This document shows, piece after piece, positions 48,232 through 57,270 of a stretch of DNA of 64,000 bases (position 1 is the first letter of the stretch; every line of letters begins with the position of its first letter). The notes under the pieces are model-generated. The model was not told the origin of the DNA, made no database searches, and saw nothing but the letters and a program-made list of their open reading frames with translations. The stretch spans positions 124,001 through 188,000 of the forward strand of contig CAWBRU010000003.1 of NCBI GenBank assembly GCA_963791325.1, given 5' to 3'. The position numbers and the translations under genes are program-made. The stretch comes from JBEVJK01 sp963791325 (GTDB lineage Bacteria > Pseudomonadota > Alphaproteobacteria > Rhizobiales > Rhizobiaceae).

Positions 48232-48849
48232 ATGCGGATGATCTCCCGCAGACTTCTGCAGCATTGCCATGTCGGCATCGCCGGAATGGGGCTCGTCCTC
48301 GGCTTTGCAGCGCATGCAAACGCCGCCAGCGCCATGCACACGGGTGGGCTCACGTCGCAGCCGATCGGGCACTACGAATTCTGCAAGCTTCACGAAAGCG
48401 AGTGCAACATCCGCTCGGTCGACATCGGTCCTGAGCCGATGAGCGCGGACCTCTGGCGCATGATCACCGCCGTCAACGTCACCGTCAATCACAGCATCGA
48501 GCCGCGCAACGATCTCGAGATCTATGGCAAGGATGAGGTCTGGGCCTATCCTCACGGCTATGGCGACTGCGAGGACTATGTGCTGGAAAAGCGCCGGCTG
48601 CTGATCGCCGACGGACTGCCGGTCAACGACCTGTTGATCACCGTCGTGCGCAAGCCCGACGGCGAAGGTCATGCGGTGCTGACCGTGCGCTCAGACGACG
48701 GCGACTACATCCTGGACAATCTGTCGGATGCGGTGCGCCCCTGGGATCAGACCGGCTATCGCTACCTCAAGCGCCAGGCCACCACCAATACGGGCCGCTG
48801 GGTGTCGATCCGCGACGGCGACAGCGTGCTGGTCGGCGCGGTGCAGTAG
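48232..48849 (+). CDS. Transglutaminase-like cysteine peptidase (BTLCP / DUF920), exported
   Basis: A 205-residue exported protein with a signal peptide (about 1-31, hydrophobic VGIAGMGLVLGFAAHA). The triad is Cys113 (GYGDCEDYVLEKRRLL), His147 (GEGHAVLTV) and Asp162 (DYILDNL), the BTLCP pattern shared with the periplasmic protease LapG. LapG normally works with LapD and a large adhesin; none is visible here, so the target is unknown. A GTGGGGAC ribosome site precedes ATG 48232. It stands alone. Confidence 0.87.
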   Translation: MRMISRRLLQHCHVGIAGMGLVLGFAAHANAASAMHTGGLTSQPIGHYEFCKLHESECNIRSVDIGPEPMSADLWRMITAVNVTVNHSIEPRNDLEIYGKDEVWAYPHGYGDCEDYVLEKRRLLIADGLPVNDLLITVVRKPDGEGHAVLTVRSDDGDYILDNLSDAVRPWDQTGYRYLKRQATTNTGRWVSIRDGDSVLVGAVQ

Positions 48850-48998
48850 CGGCACGCGCCACCGGCGCAGAGCGCAAACGCGGGTGCGGATCACCGCCTC
48901 TTGAAAGAGGTGCTTGACGCTAAGCCCTGGTTTGCACGGTTGCGGGCGGGAAGCCGCTGCCGTTTTCCCGGGATCGTTCTCGTTGTGTTCAAAAAATT

Positions 48999-49074
<76 letters not shown>

Positions 49075-49211
49075 GATCCGGCGCATGCGCCGGAATGCAT
49101 TCCCACAAGACGAGGTCTGGTGCCTCGCCAGCGTTGACGGCGGCTTCTAGCGCCGCAGCCGTGGAAGATCAAGCCCGCGCGCCGCCGTTTTCGGCCGGCG
49201 CGCCGACCGGC

Positions 49212-49595
49212 TCAAATCTCCTCGTCGTCGTCGCCGACGCCGATGATGTCGGCGACGTCGTCGTCCTCTTCCTCTTCCTCGGCCAGAAACGAATCGTCGT
49301 CGTCATCGCCGAGGTCGACTTCTTCGTCCTCGATGTCCGGGACGTCCTCGCTGCCGGCGGCCTTGGTCTCTTCGTCGGCATCCTCGAGCGTGACGATCTC
49401 GGCGCCCTCCTCGACCTCCGCTTCCTTGTCCTCGACTTCTTCCTCCTCTTCGACGGAGGTATCGGCGGATTCAAAATAATTGCGCGGGTAGGACTTGCCG
49501 GTGTAGGGCGAGACGATCGGGTCCTTGTTGAGATCGTAGAATTTTCGCCCCGTCTCCGGGTCGATGCGTTTGGTACCAAGTTCGGTTTTCGCCAC
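49212..49595 (-). CDS. TIGR02300-family protein with long acidic tail
   Basis: A 127-residue protein. The N-terminal 45 residues (AKTELGTKRIDPETGRKFYD, LNKDPIVSPYTGKSYP) match the TIGR02300 family of alphaproteobacteria, which resembles the FYDLNKDP-type zinc-ribbon-like proteins but lacks Cys here. The remainder is extremely rich in Asp and Glu with little order. GTG 49595 is the start that gives the family N-terminus; an ATG at 49658 would add an unconserved extension. The function is unknown to me. It is divergent from aroA. Confidence 0.85.
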   Translation of the reverse strand: MAKTELGTKRIDPETGRKFYDLNKDPIVSPYTGKSYPRNYFESADTSVEEEEEVEDKEAEVEEGAEIVTLEDADEETKAAGSEDVPDIEDEEVDLGDDDDDSFLAEEEEEDDDVADIIGVGDDDEEI

Positions 49596-49793
49596 GGGTG
49601 AGCCTCGTCTTCGGAAGGCTGGTCCCTTAGCCAAGCTTGCCTGCCCTGTCAAAGCCAAATGGCGCCCCGTCGCGCGGGCTTTACCCGGCTCCGGCTCGCC
49701 GAAAAGGGTGACCGCGGCGCCGCGGCTGTGTTAGGAGACCGCCCGGCAAGACAGCCATGTTCCTGATCGGAAATCCTGAAAGCGAGGACGCCG

Positions 49794-51146
49794 ATGGCGC
49801 ATGATCACCGGCCCCACCCGGCCACCGCCCGCCGCTCGGAGCGGCTTACCGGCCGCGCCATCGTTCCGGGCGACAAATCGATCTCGCACCGGGCGATGAT
49901 GTTCGGCGGCCTGGCGTCCGGCCAGACCCGCATCACCGGCCTGCTCGAGGGCGAGGACGTGATGCGCACCGCGGCGGCGATGCGCGCCATGGGGGCCTCG
50001 ATCGACAGGCGCGGCGACGAATGGCTGGTCGAGGGCACCGGCAACGGTGCGCTGCTGCAGCCGGCCGCGCCGCTCGATTTTGGCAATGCCGGGACCGGCT
50101 CGCGGCTCACCATGGGACTGGTGGGGAGCTATGATATGGAGACCACCTTTATCGGCGATGCCTCGCTGTCGCGGCGGCCGATGGGCCGGGTGCTCGATCC
50201 GCTGCGCGCCATGGGTGTGCAGGTCGTCAGCGCGGCAGCCGGCGACCGTATGCCGATCACCTTGCGCGGCCCCAAGGAGACGGCCCCGATCACCTACCGG
50301 GTGCCGATGGCCTCCGCCCAAGTCAAATCGGCGGTGTTGCTGGCCGGCCTCAATACGCCAGGCGTGACCACGGTGATCGAGCCGGTGATGACGCGCGATC
50401 ATACCGAGAAAATGCTGGCGGGATTCGGCGCCGAGCTTGAAGTCGCGACCGACCGTGACGGCGCCCGCCTGATCCGCATCACCGGCCAGGGCCGCCTGAC
50501 CGGACAGATCGTTGCCGTCCCCGGCGACCCGTCCTCGGCGGCCTTTCCGATCGTGGCGGCGCTAATTGTGCCCGGCTCCGACATCGTCGTCGAGAACGTG
50601 CTGCTCAATCCGACGCGCACCGGGCTGCTGCTGACTTTGCAGGAGATGGGCGGCGCGATCGACGTTTTGAACGCACGCCGCACCGGCGGCGAGGATGTCG
50701 CCGACCTGCGCGTGCGCGCCTCCGAGCTGCGCGGCGTCGTGGTTCCTGCCGAGCGCGCCCCGTCGATGATCGATGAGTATCCCGTGCTGGCGGTGGCGGC
50801 AGCATTGGCAGACGGAGAGACCGTCATGCATGGCCTCGACGAGCTCCGGGTCAAGGAATCGGACCGGCTGGCGGCGGTCGCCGCCGGGCTCGAGATCAAC
50901 GGGGCCGCCTGCGCGGAAGGCAAGTCGGATCTGCGCGTCAGCGGCCGCCCGGGCGGCAAGGGGCTCGGCGGCGGAACCGTCACCACCCACCTCGATCATC
51001 GCATCGCCATGACCTTCCTGATCCTGGGTCTGGCCACTGAAAGGCCGGTCGAAATCGACGACCAGACGATGATTTCTACCAGCTTTCCTGAATTCATGGA
51101 CCTGATGCGCGGCCTTGGCGCAAGCATCGATCTCGGCGAGGGTTGA
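49794..51146 (+). CDS. aroA: 3-phosphoshikimate 1-carboxyvinyltransferase (EPSP synthase)
   Basis: AroA transfers the enolpyruvyl group of PEP to shikimate-3-phosphate. The 450-residue protein has GDKSISHRAMMFGGLASG near the N-terminus, LDFGNAGTGSRLTMGLV, the LNPTRTGLLLTL segment and the late DELRVKESDRLAAVAAGL. The substrate loop reads NAGTGSRL, with Gly-Ser where class I enzymes have NAGTAMRP; this is the class II type, related to the glyphosate-tolerant CP4 enzyme. The aroA-cmk-rpsA order is conserved in alphaproteobacteria. Confidence 0.97.
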   Translation: MAHDHRPHPATARRSERLTGRAIVPGDKSISHRAMMFGGLASGQTRITGLLEGEDVMRTAAAMRAMGASIDRRGDEWLVEGTGNGALLQPAAPLDFGNAGTGSRLTMGLVGSYDMETTFIGDASLSRRPMGRVLDPLRAMGVQVVSAAAGDRMPITLRGPKETAPITYRVPMASAQVKSAVLLAGLNTPGVTTVIEPVMTRDHTEKMLAGFGAELEVATDRDGARLIRITGQGRLTGQIVAVPGDPSSAAFPIVAALIVPGSDIVVENVLLNPTRTGLLLTLQEMGGAIDVLNARRTGGEDVADLRVRASELRGVVVPAERAPSMIDEYPVLAVAAALADGETVMHGLDELRVKESDRLAAVAAGLEINGAACAEGKSDLRVSGRPGGKGLGGGTVTTHLDHRIAMTFLILGLATERPVEIDDQTMISTSFPEFMDLMRGLGASIDLGEG

Positions 51147-51149
51147 GCC

Positions 51150-51788
51150 ATGGGCCTGACCATCGCCATCGACGGGCCTGCCGCCTCCGGCAAGGGCACG
51201 CTGGCGCGGCGGCTTGCCGACTACTTTCACTTGCGCCACCTCGATACCGGCCTCACCTACCGCGCCGTCGCGCATCGGATGATGCAGGAGGGCTGGCCGC
51301 TCGGCGACGGCCGGCGCGCTGTCGAAGCGGCGGAGCTCGTCGACCTCGGCCGCCTCGACCGCGGCACGCTTTCGGCCCATGCCGTGGGCGACGCCGCCTC
51401 CAAGGTCGCGGTTTTTCCCGAAGTGAGGCGCATCCTGGTCGACAAGCAGCGCGCCTTTGCCCGGACAGGCGCCGGGGCGGTGCTCGACGGACGCGACATC
51501 GGCACGGTGGTTTGCCCGGACGCCGACGTGAAGCTTTATCTGACCGCCAGCGCTGCGGTGCGCGCCCGGCGCCGGCTGCGCGACATCGAGGCGCGCGGCG
51601 GCCACGCCGAACTGGACGAGATCCTGGCCGACATCACCCGGCGTGACCAGCGCGACATCAGCCGGGAGGATTCGCCGCTCAGGCCGGCCGCCGACGCGCA
51701 CTTGCTCGACACTTCGGAAATGGATATAGAGACCGCGTTCCAGACGGCCAAAGCCCTCGTCGAGCAAGCGATCGCCGCCCGGACATGA
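51150..51788 (+). CDS. cmk: Cytidylate kinase
   Basis: Cmk phosphorylates CMP and dCMP. The 212-residue protein has the P-loop IDGPAASGKGTLARRLA, the CMP-binding LDTGLTYRAVAHRM, and LDGRDIGTVVCPDADVK, followed by the LID segment. It starts four bases after the aroA stop and is followed 204 bases later by rpsA. Confidence 0.97.
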   Translation: MGLTIAIDGPAASGKGTLARRLADYFHLRHLDTGLTYRAVAHRMMQEGWPLGDGRRAVEAAELVDLGRLDRGTLSAHAVGDAASKVAVFPEVRRILVDKQRAFARTGAGAVLDGRDIGTVVCPDADVKLYLTASAAVRARRRLRDIEARGGHAELDEILADITRRDQRDISREDSPLRPAADAHLLDTSEMDIETAFQTAKALVEQAIAART

Positions 51789-51955
51789 GCTATCAGCCTG
51801 GAAACGCCGAGCCCCGCGACAGCGGCGCGACACTGTTTTCGAGCTGAGGCGACGAACCGCCCGCCAGTCTTTCACGATGCGCCGCAGCGCGGCCGTTCGG
51901 CGGCCGGGGCCAATGGCCCGGAAGACGGCAGGCAACGCAACACGAACCACGGCGC

Positions 51956-51979
51956 ATGTTCCGCATCGGCGCGGAACAT
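51956..51979 (+). promoter_or_regulatory. Hairpin in the rpsA leader next to the ribosome binding site
   Basis: ATGTTCCGC (51956-51964) and GCGGAACAT (51971-51979) form a perfect 9-bp stem with a 6-base loop. It ends four bases before the AGGAG (51983-51987) of rpsA. Ribosomal protein S1 represses its own translation in E. coli through its leader, so a role in autoregulation is plausible but inferred. There is no T run, so it is not a terminator. Confidence 0.5.
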
Positions 51980-51992
51980 TTCAGGAGTTTCA

Positions 51993-53693
51993 ATGTCACA
52001 AGCAAATCCAACCCGCGATGATTTCGCGGCGCTTCTCGAGGAATCGTTCTCCGACGGGCATTCCGGCGAGGGCCAGGTCGTCCGCGGCACCATCACGGCG
52101 ATCGAAAAGGACATGGCCATCATCGATGTCGGCCTGAAGGTCGAAGGCCGGGTGCCGATGAAGGAGTTCGGCGCCAAGGCCAAGGATGGCCAGATGAAGG
52201 TCGGCGATACCGTCGAGGTCTACGTGGAGCGCATCGAGAACGCGCTCGGCGAGGCGATGCTGAGCCGCGAGAAGGCCCGGCGCGAGGAGAGCTGGGTGCG
52301 GCTCGAGGAGAAGTTCAACAAGGGCGAGCGGGTCGAAGGCGTCATCTTCAACCAGGTCAAGGGCGGCTTCACGGTCGATCTCGACGGCGCCGTGGCGTTT
52401 CTGCCGCGCAGCCAGGTCGACATCCGGCCGATCCGCGACGTCACCCCGCTGATGCACAACCCGCAGCCGTTCGAGATCCTCAAGATGGACCGCCGCCGCG
52501 GCAATATCGTGGTGTCGCGCCGCACCGTGCTCGAGGAGAGCCGCGCCGAGCAGCGCTCCGAGATCGTTCAGAACCTCGAGGAAGGCCAGGTGGTCGAGGG
52601 CGTGGTCAAGAACATCACCGACTACGGCGCGTTCGTCGACCTCGGCGGCATCGACGGCCTGCTGCACGTCACCGACATGGCCTGGCGCCGCGTCAACCAT
52701 CCGACCGAGATCCTCAACATCGGCCAGACGGTCAAGGTGCAGATCATCCGCATCAACCAGGAAACCCACCGCATCTCGCTCGGCATGAAGCAATTGGAGA
52801 GCGATCCGTGGGAAGGCATCGGCGCCAAGTACCCGCTCGGCAAGAAGATCCGCGGCACGGTGACCAACATCACCGACTATGGCGCGTTCGTCGAGCTGGA
52901 GCCCGGCATCGAAGGCCTGATCCACGTCTCGGAGATGTCGTGGACCAAGAAGAACGTGCATCCGGGCAAGATCCTGTCGACCTCGCAGGAGGTGGACGTG
53001 GTCGTGCTCGAGGTCGATCCGACTAAGCGGCGCATCTCGCTCGGCCTCAAGCAGACGCTTGAGAATCCTTGGGAGGCGTTCGCCCGCAACCACCCGGTCG
53101 GCAGCCAGGTCGAAGGCGAGGTCAAGAACAAGACCGAGTTCGGCCTGTTCATCGGCCTCGAAGGCGATGTCGACGGCATGGTCCATCTCTCCGATCTCGA
53201 CTGGACCCGCCCCGGCGAGCAGGTGATCGAGGAGTACAACCGGGGTGACCTGGTCAAGGCCCAGGTTCTCGACGTCGATATCGACAAGGAGCGGATCTCG
53301 CTCGGCATCAAGCAGCTGGCCCGCGCCGCCCAAGGCGAGGCGGCCGGTTCGGGCGACCTGCGCAAGAATGCGGTGGTCACCTGCGAGGTGACCGCGGTGC
53401 GTGACGGCGGCATCGAGGTGCGGCTGGTGGATCATGGCCTGGAGACGTTCATCAAGCGCTCCGACCTGTCCCGCGACCGCGACGAGCAGCGGCCGGAGCG
53501 CTTCTCCGTCGGACAGAAGGTCGATGCGCGGGTGATCGCGTTCGACAAGAAGACCCGCAAGGTCCAGGTCTCGATCAAGGCGCTGGAGATCGCCGAGGAG
53601 AAGGAGGCCGTGGCGCAGTATGGCTCGACGGACTCCGGTGCCTCGCTTGGCGACATCCTGGGCGCGGCGCTGAAGAACCGCGGCGGCAACTGA
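51993..53693 (+). CDS. rpsA: 30S ribosomal protein S1
   Basis: S1 brings mRNA to the 30S subunit. The 566-residue protein has six S1 (OB-fold) repeats, at about 20-90, 108-172, 193-261, 279-346, 365-433 and 452-520. Repeats 3 and 4 are recognised by VKNITDYGAFVDLGGIDGLL and VTNITDYGAFVELEPGIEGL. ATG 51993 follows an AGGAG. A strong bidirectional terminator ends the transcript. Confidence 0.98.
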   Translation: MSQANPTRDDFAALLEESFSDGHSGEGQVVRGTITAIEKDMAIIDVGLKVEGRVPMKEFGAKAKDGQMKVGDTVEVYVERIENALGEAMLSREKARREESWVRLEEKFNKGERVEGVIFNQVKGGFTVDLDGAVAFLPRSQVDIRPIRDVTPLMHNPQPFEILKMDRRRGNIVVSRRTVLEESRAEQRSEIVQNLEEGQVVEGVVKNITDYGAFVDLGGIDGLLHVTDMAWRRVNHPTEILNIGQTVKVQIIRINQETHRISLGMKQLESDPWEGIGAKYPLGKKIRGTVTNITDYGAFVELEPGIEGLIHVSEMSWTKKNVHPGKILSTSQEVDVVVLEVDPTKRRISLGLKQTLENPWEAFARNHPVGSQVEGEVKNKTEFGLFIGLEGDVDGMVHLSDLDWTRPGEQVIEEYNRGDLVKAQVLDVDIDKERISLGIKQLARAAQGEAAGSGDLRKNAVVTCEVTAVRDGGIEVRLVDHGLETFIKRSDLSRDRDEQRPERFSVGQKVDARVIAFDKKTRKVQVSIKALEIAEEKEAVAQYGSTDSGASLGDILGAALKNRGGN

Positions 53694-53718
53694 GCCTAGT
53701 CTGAAGCTATTCAGACCG

Positions 53719-53752
53719 AAAAGGGCCCGCCGGGCGATCGGCGGGCCCTTTT
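53719..53752. terminator. Bidirectional terminator after rpsA
   Basis: AAAAGGGCCCGCC (53719-53731) and GGCGGGCCCTTTT (53740-53752) form a perfect 13-bp stem with T runs on both strands. It serves rpsA and the convergent Ldh-family gene that ends at 53761. Confidence 0.92.
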
Positions 53753-53760
53753 CATGAGCC

Positions 53761-54777
53761 TCAGCCGGATTTGCCGGCCCCGGCGCGCGCGGCCCATGCC
53801 GCGATCTGCCTGTGGATCTCCGCCGGCAGCGAGATTTCCTGAACGGGCCCTGCCGCCGCACGGCGCCGGCCCGGAATGTGGACGCCGTAGTCGTTCGCCA
53901 GTCGGCCGAGCTGCTGCGCCAGCCGCACCGTAAACTTCGGCGAGAACAGTCTTGGCTCGAGCGCCAGCACGAAGAGGCCGCTGCCGGGGCTCTCCGATCC
54001 GCTGGTGAAGCTTGGGGCATCGAGCGACCAGTTGGCGCCGGTCAGCCCGGCCGCCAGCACCTCGACCATCAAGGCGATGTTGGCGCCGCGCCAGCCGCCG
54101 AATGCCAGCAGCGCACCTTTGACGGCGGCTGCGGCATCGATGGTCGGGCGGCCGCTTTCGTCGAGTGCCCAGCCGGGCGGGATCTCCCGCCCTTCAGCCG
54201 CTGCCTGGCGGATGTTGACGAAAGCCGTGGCGCTCGAGGCCTGGTCGATGACCAGCGGCGGCCCGTCGCTCTGCGGCGCAGCGAACGACAGCGGGTTGGT
54301 GCAGTAGACCGGCCTGGTGGCGCCCGAACCGGCGAGCAGCGCCGGCCCGTTGGTGGCGGCGAGCGCCACCAGGCCGCGTTCGGCGAGCCGGGCGGTGAAA
54401 TAGCCGAGCGCCCCGCAGGTGTAGCTGTTCCTTTGCGCGAAGGCGGCGAGGCCGAAGGTTCTGGCCGCCGCGGCGAGATCCTCGAAGGCTTGATCGAAGC
54501 CCGGATGCGCGGCGCCTCGGCGGGCATCGGCAAGGAAAATCGCCGGGAGGGGGCGGGTGATCTCAGGCTCGGCCTGCCCGTCGATCCGCCCGCCGGCCAG
54601 TGCCTCGCAGTAGTCGACCAGATGGGCAAGGCCGACATTTGGCTGGCCGTCGGCTTCGGCCGCCACCGCCGCGCGCGCGATTGCGGCGGCGGTCGGCGGG
54701 ATTGCGCCGGCGCCGATGGCGGCTGCCGTGGCGAGCGTCAGGGCGTCGTCGCAGCTGAGGGTCACCGTGTCGGACAT
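53761..54777 (-). CDS. Ldh/MDH2-family NAD(P)-dependent 2-oxoacid or imine reductase
   Basis: A 338-residue member of the malate/L-lactate dehydrogenase 2 family, which has its own fold and includes ureidoglycolate dehydrogenase and delta1-piperideine-2-carboxylate reductase (DpkA). Family marks are the N-terminal helix with AEADGQPNVGLAHLVDYCEAL, the region TCGALGYFTARLAERGL and TNPLSFAAPQ. It lies directly downstream of four ABC transporter genes for a polar amino acid, which favours an amino-acid-derived substrate. Specificity cannot be read from sequence alone. Confidence 0.82.
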   Translation of the reverse strand: MSDTVTLSCDDALTLATAAAIGAGAIPPTAAAIARAAVAAEADGQPNVGLAHLVDYCEALAGGRIDGQAEPEITRPLPAIFLADARRGAAHPGFDQAFEDLAAAARTFGLAAFAQRNSYTCGALGYFTARLAERGLVALAATNGPALLAGSGATRPVYCTNPLSFAAPQSDGPPLVIDQASSATAFVNIRQAAAEGREIPPGWALDESGRPTIDAAAAVKGALLAFGGWRGANIALMVEVLAAGLTGANWSLDAPSFTSGSESPGSGLFVLALEPRLFSPKFTVRLAQQLGRLANDYGVHIPGRRRAAAGPVQEISLPAEIHRQIAAWAARAGAGKSG

Positions 54778-54784
54778 CGCCGTT

Positions 54785-55588
54785 CTACCCCAAGCGAGCC
54801 GGAATACGGGTTTCGATCCGCTTGAATAGAAACACGAGTATGGCGGTCATGACCAGGTAGATGACGGCGAGCAGCAGCAGCGGCTCATAGGTGATGAAGG
54901 TGTCCTGCCGGACGCGTGAGGCGACCGCATAGAGGTCGACGACGGTGATGGTTGCCACCAGGGGGGTCGCCTTGAGCTGCAGCACGGTCTCGCCGAGCAG
55001 CGTCGGCAGCGCCTGGCGGATCGCCTGCGGCAGCCAGATGCGCCGGAAGGCGGTGAAGCGGCGCATGCCGAACGCCCGCGCCGCTTCGAGCTGGCCGCGC
55101 GGCACGCCGGCAAAGGCGCCGCGCATCACCTCGCCTTCGTAGCCGGCGAAGGAGAGCGACAGTCCGACCACCGCATAGGGCCAGGCTTGGCGCAGATAGG
55201 GCCACAGTTCGGAATGCCGGATCCAGGGATACTGCGGGAACATCGAGCCCACGCCGTAGTAGAGCAGCCAGAGCTGCAGCAGCAGCGGCGTGCCGCGGAT
55301 CACGCTGCAAAAGGCGAGCGCCGGCCAGGCGAGCACCGCCGGGCCGGCCGCCTGCGCCAGACCAAGCGGCACGGCGAGGAGGAAGCCGAGCACGCAGGTG
55401 ACCACCAGGATCCAGATCGTGCGCCAGAGGCCCAGCAGCGCGAGCCCATAATAGTTCGGCACCCAGTCCCAGCGCATGAACCAGGCTGCCGCGGCAACCA
55501 GCGCGGCGGCGATCAGGATCAGCACGATGCGGTGCGGCTGCAGCCAGGCAAGCACCTTTCGCCGGCGGCTGGGCAAGACGCGCTCCAT
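54785..55588 (-). CDS. Amino acid ABC transporter permease (HisM-type)
   Basis: A 267-residue inner-membrane permease with about five or six helices and the HisM/GlnP family regions LGLWRTIWILVVTCVLG and FCSVIRGTPLLLQLWLLYYG. The EAA-like loop, where the ATPase docks, is EAARAFGMRRFTAFRRIWLPQA. ATG 55588 is preceded by the stop of the other permease gene, overlapping it at one base, so they are coupled. The gene set permease-permease-binding protein-ATPase is the histidine/lysine/arginine/ornithine type. Confidence 0.92.
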   Translation of the reverse strand: MERVLPSRRRKVLAWLQPHRIVLILIAAALVAAAAWFMRWDWVPNYYGLALLGLWRTIWILVVTCVLGFLLAVPLGLAQAAGPAVLAWPALAFCSVIRGTPLLLQLWLLYYGVGSMFPQYPWIRHSELWPYLRQAWPYAVVGLSLSFAGYEGEVMRGAFAGVPRGQLEAARAFGMRRFTAFRRIWLPQAIRQALPTLLGETVLQLKATPLVATITVVDLYAVASRVRQDTFITYEPLLLLAVIYLVMTAILVFLFKRIETRIPARLG

Positions 55589-56277
55589 CAGCGGCCGCCC
55601 ATCGACGGCATGCCGCGGCGCGCCCATGATTCGATGCGGGCGAAGATCAGGTTGGAGGCCAAGGAGAGCAGCAGATAGAGCGCGGCGGCCGCCAGGAAGA
55701 AGGTCATATAAGCCTTGGTTTGGCCGGCGGCCTGGCGGGTGAGAAGGGTGAGTTCGCCGAACCCGACGACGGCCAAAAGCGCGGTGTCCTTGGTCGCTGC
55801 CAGCCACAGATTGGCCAGGCCGGGAATGGCAAAAGGCAGCATGGCGGGCAAGATGATGCGGCGCATCAGCAGCATCGGCGGCATGCCGAAGGCCCGCCCT
55901 GCCTCGATCTGGCCGGGTGGTATCCCCAGGATGGCGCCGCGCAGCACCTCGGTCGAGTAGGCACCCTGGACGAAGCCCAGCGTCAGAATGCCGGCCAGCA
56001 GGCCGTTGATGTCGACGGATCCGAAGCCGCCGGCCTGGAGCGCCCGGTTGATCAGATCGGTGCCCGCGTAATAAAGCAGCAGGATCAGCACCAGCTCCGG
56101 CACGGCGCGCACGAGAGTGGTGTAGACCTCGAGCAGATCGCGGATGACCGGCCCGCCATAAAGCTTGCCATAGGCGCCGAAGACGGCGATCCCCAGGCCG
56201 AGGCCGTAGGAACCGATCGCGATCTCGATGGAATGCGCCAGACCGCGCAGCAACGTGCCGCCCCAGCCGGGCGGCAC
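55588..56277 (-). CDS. Amino acid ABC transporter permease (HisQ-type)
   Basis: A permease of 229 residues from GTG 56277, with GGTLLRGLAHSIEIAIGSYG, LVRAVPELVLILLLYYAGTD and the EAA-like loop EAGRAFGMPPMLLMRRIILP. The frame stays open upstream to a stop at 56341-56343 and encodes a plausible hydrophobic start (LLWPLGQSGLIALLSP), but offers only CTG-type codons there, so the true N-terminus is uncertain. It pairs with the HisM-type gene downstream. It follows the binding-protein gene after about 160 bases. Confidence 0.9.
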   Translation of the reverse strand: MPPGWGGTLLRGLAHSIEIAIGSYGLGLGIAVFGAYGKLYGGPVIRDLLEVYTTLVRAVPELVLILLLYYAGTDLINRALQAGGFGSVDINGLLAGILTLGFVQGAYSTEVLRGAILGIPPGQIEAGRAFGMPPMLLMRRIILPAMLPFAIPGLANLWLAATKDTALLAVVGFGELTLLTRQAAGQTKAYMTFFLAAAALYLLLSLASNLIFARIESWARRGMPSMGGR

Positions 56278-56436
56278 GGGTGAGAGCAGGGCGATGAGAC
56301 CGGACTGGCCGAGCGGCCAGAGCAGAGTATCGGTCAGGCGCTAGATCCCTTCGGATTTGATGGTCGTCGGTCTGCCGTGGCAGCGGCAGCGCAGCGCCCT
56401 CGCAAGGAGATCGAAGGCGCTGCCTTGTGAGCAGGA

Positions 56437-57219
56437 TCAGCTGCCGTAGATATCGAAGTTGAAGTACTTCTTGGTGATCTCGTCGTATTTGCCGCTGGCC
56501 CTGATCCCCTTGATCGCAGCGTTGATCTTCTCTTTCAGCTCGGTGTCGCCTTTGCGCAAGCCGGCGCCGACGCCCGGTCCCAGCACCTCGATGTCCTCGG
56601 CGACATTGCCCTTCTTGTCACAGCATTCCTTGCCCTGATCGGTGGCGAGAAAGGTATCGAGCGCGATCGCATCGGCCTGGACCGCGTCGATCCGGCCCGC
56701 GGCAAGGTCGGCATTGGCCTCGTCCTGGGTCTGATAGATCTTGATCTCGGCTGCAGAGTCGGCGAAGTGCTTCTTGGCGTAAGCCTCGTGCACGGTCGAG
56801 ACCTGGACCCCCAGCACCTTGCCTTTGAGCCCCTCCGGCGTGGCATCGAATTTCTCGTCCTTGGCGCCGATGATGGCGGTCGGGGTGTTGTAATATTTGT
56901 CGGAGAAGTCGATCGTCTTCTTGCGCTCGTCGGTGATCGACATCGAGCCCATGATCATGTCGATCTTCTTGGTGGTCAGGGCCGGAATGATGCCGTCCCA
57001 GGCGACCGGGGCAAGCTCGCAGTCGAGCTGGGCCTGGGCGCAGACCGCACCGATGATGTCGACCTCCCAGCCGACCCATTTGCCGGACGCATCCGGCGAG
57101 GTGAACGGCGGATAGGGCTCGGCGGCAAAGCCCACCTTGACCGTTTCCGCCTGAGCCTCGCCGAGTGCGGCTGCGGCCAGAGCCGCCACTGCAAACGCGG
57201 TCTTGATCAGTTTTCTCAT
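56437..57219 (-). CDS. Periplasmic binding protein of a polar (probably basic) amino acid ABC transporter
   Basis: A 260-residue solute-binding protein with a clear signal peptide (MRKLIKTAFAVAALAAAALG, cleavage after AEAQA-like EAQA at about 24). The mature part begins ETVKVGFAAEPYPPFTSPD and carries the family-3 signatures GWEVDIIGAVCAQ, AWDGIIPALTTKKIDMIMGS and ITDERKKTIDFSDKYY. That pattern is like HisJ/ArgT proteins for lysine, arginine, ornithine and histidine. Two extra cysteines (KECCDK) resemble the lobe disulfide region of LAO-binding proteins. The ligand is inferred. Confidence 0.92.
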   Translation of the reverse strand: MRKLIKTAFAVAALAAAALGEAQAETVKVGFAAEPYPPFTSPDASGKWVGWEVDIIGAVCAQAQLDCELAPVAWDGIIPALTTKKIDMIMGSMSITDERKKTIDFSDKYYNTPTAIIGAKDEKFDATPEGLKGKVLGVQVSTVHEAYAKKHFADSAAEIKIYQTQDEANADLAAGRIDAVQADAIALDTFLATDQGKECCDKKGNVAEDIEVLGPGVGAGLRKGDTELKEKINAAIKGIRASGKYDEITKKYFNFDIYGS

Positions 57220-57270
57220 GCTCAGCTCCCTTTTTCTTGTGTCTCGATTTTCCCCTCGCCATCGGGCGCG

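Noticed and set aside
47943..48353. A 136-residue minus-strand frame in the phaZ-BTLCP gap.
   Set aside because: It runs into the signal-peptide region of the real gene on the other strand and is Arg/Pro-rich without any motif.
51996..54020. A 674-residue minus-strand frame opposite rpsA.
   Set aside because: Shadow of rpsA; repeated acidic blocks mirror the S1 repeats, with no independent family match.
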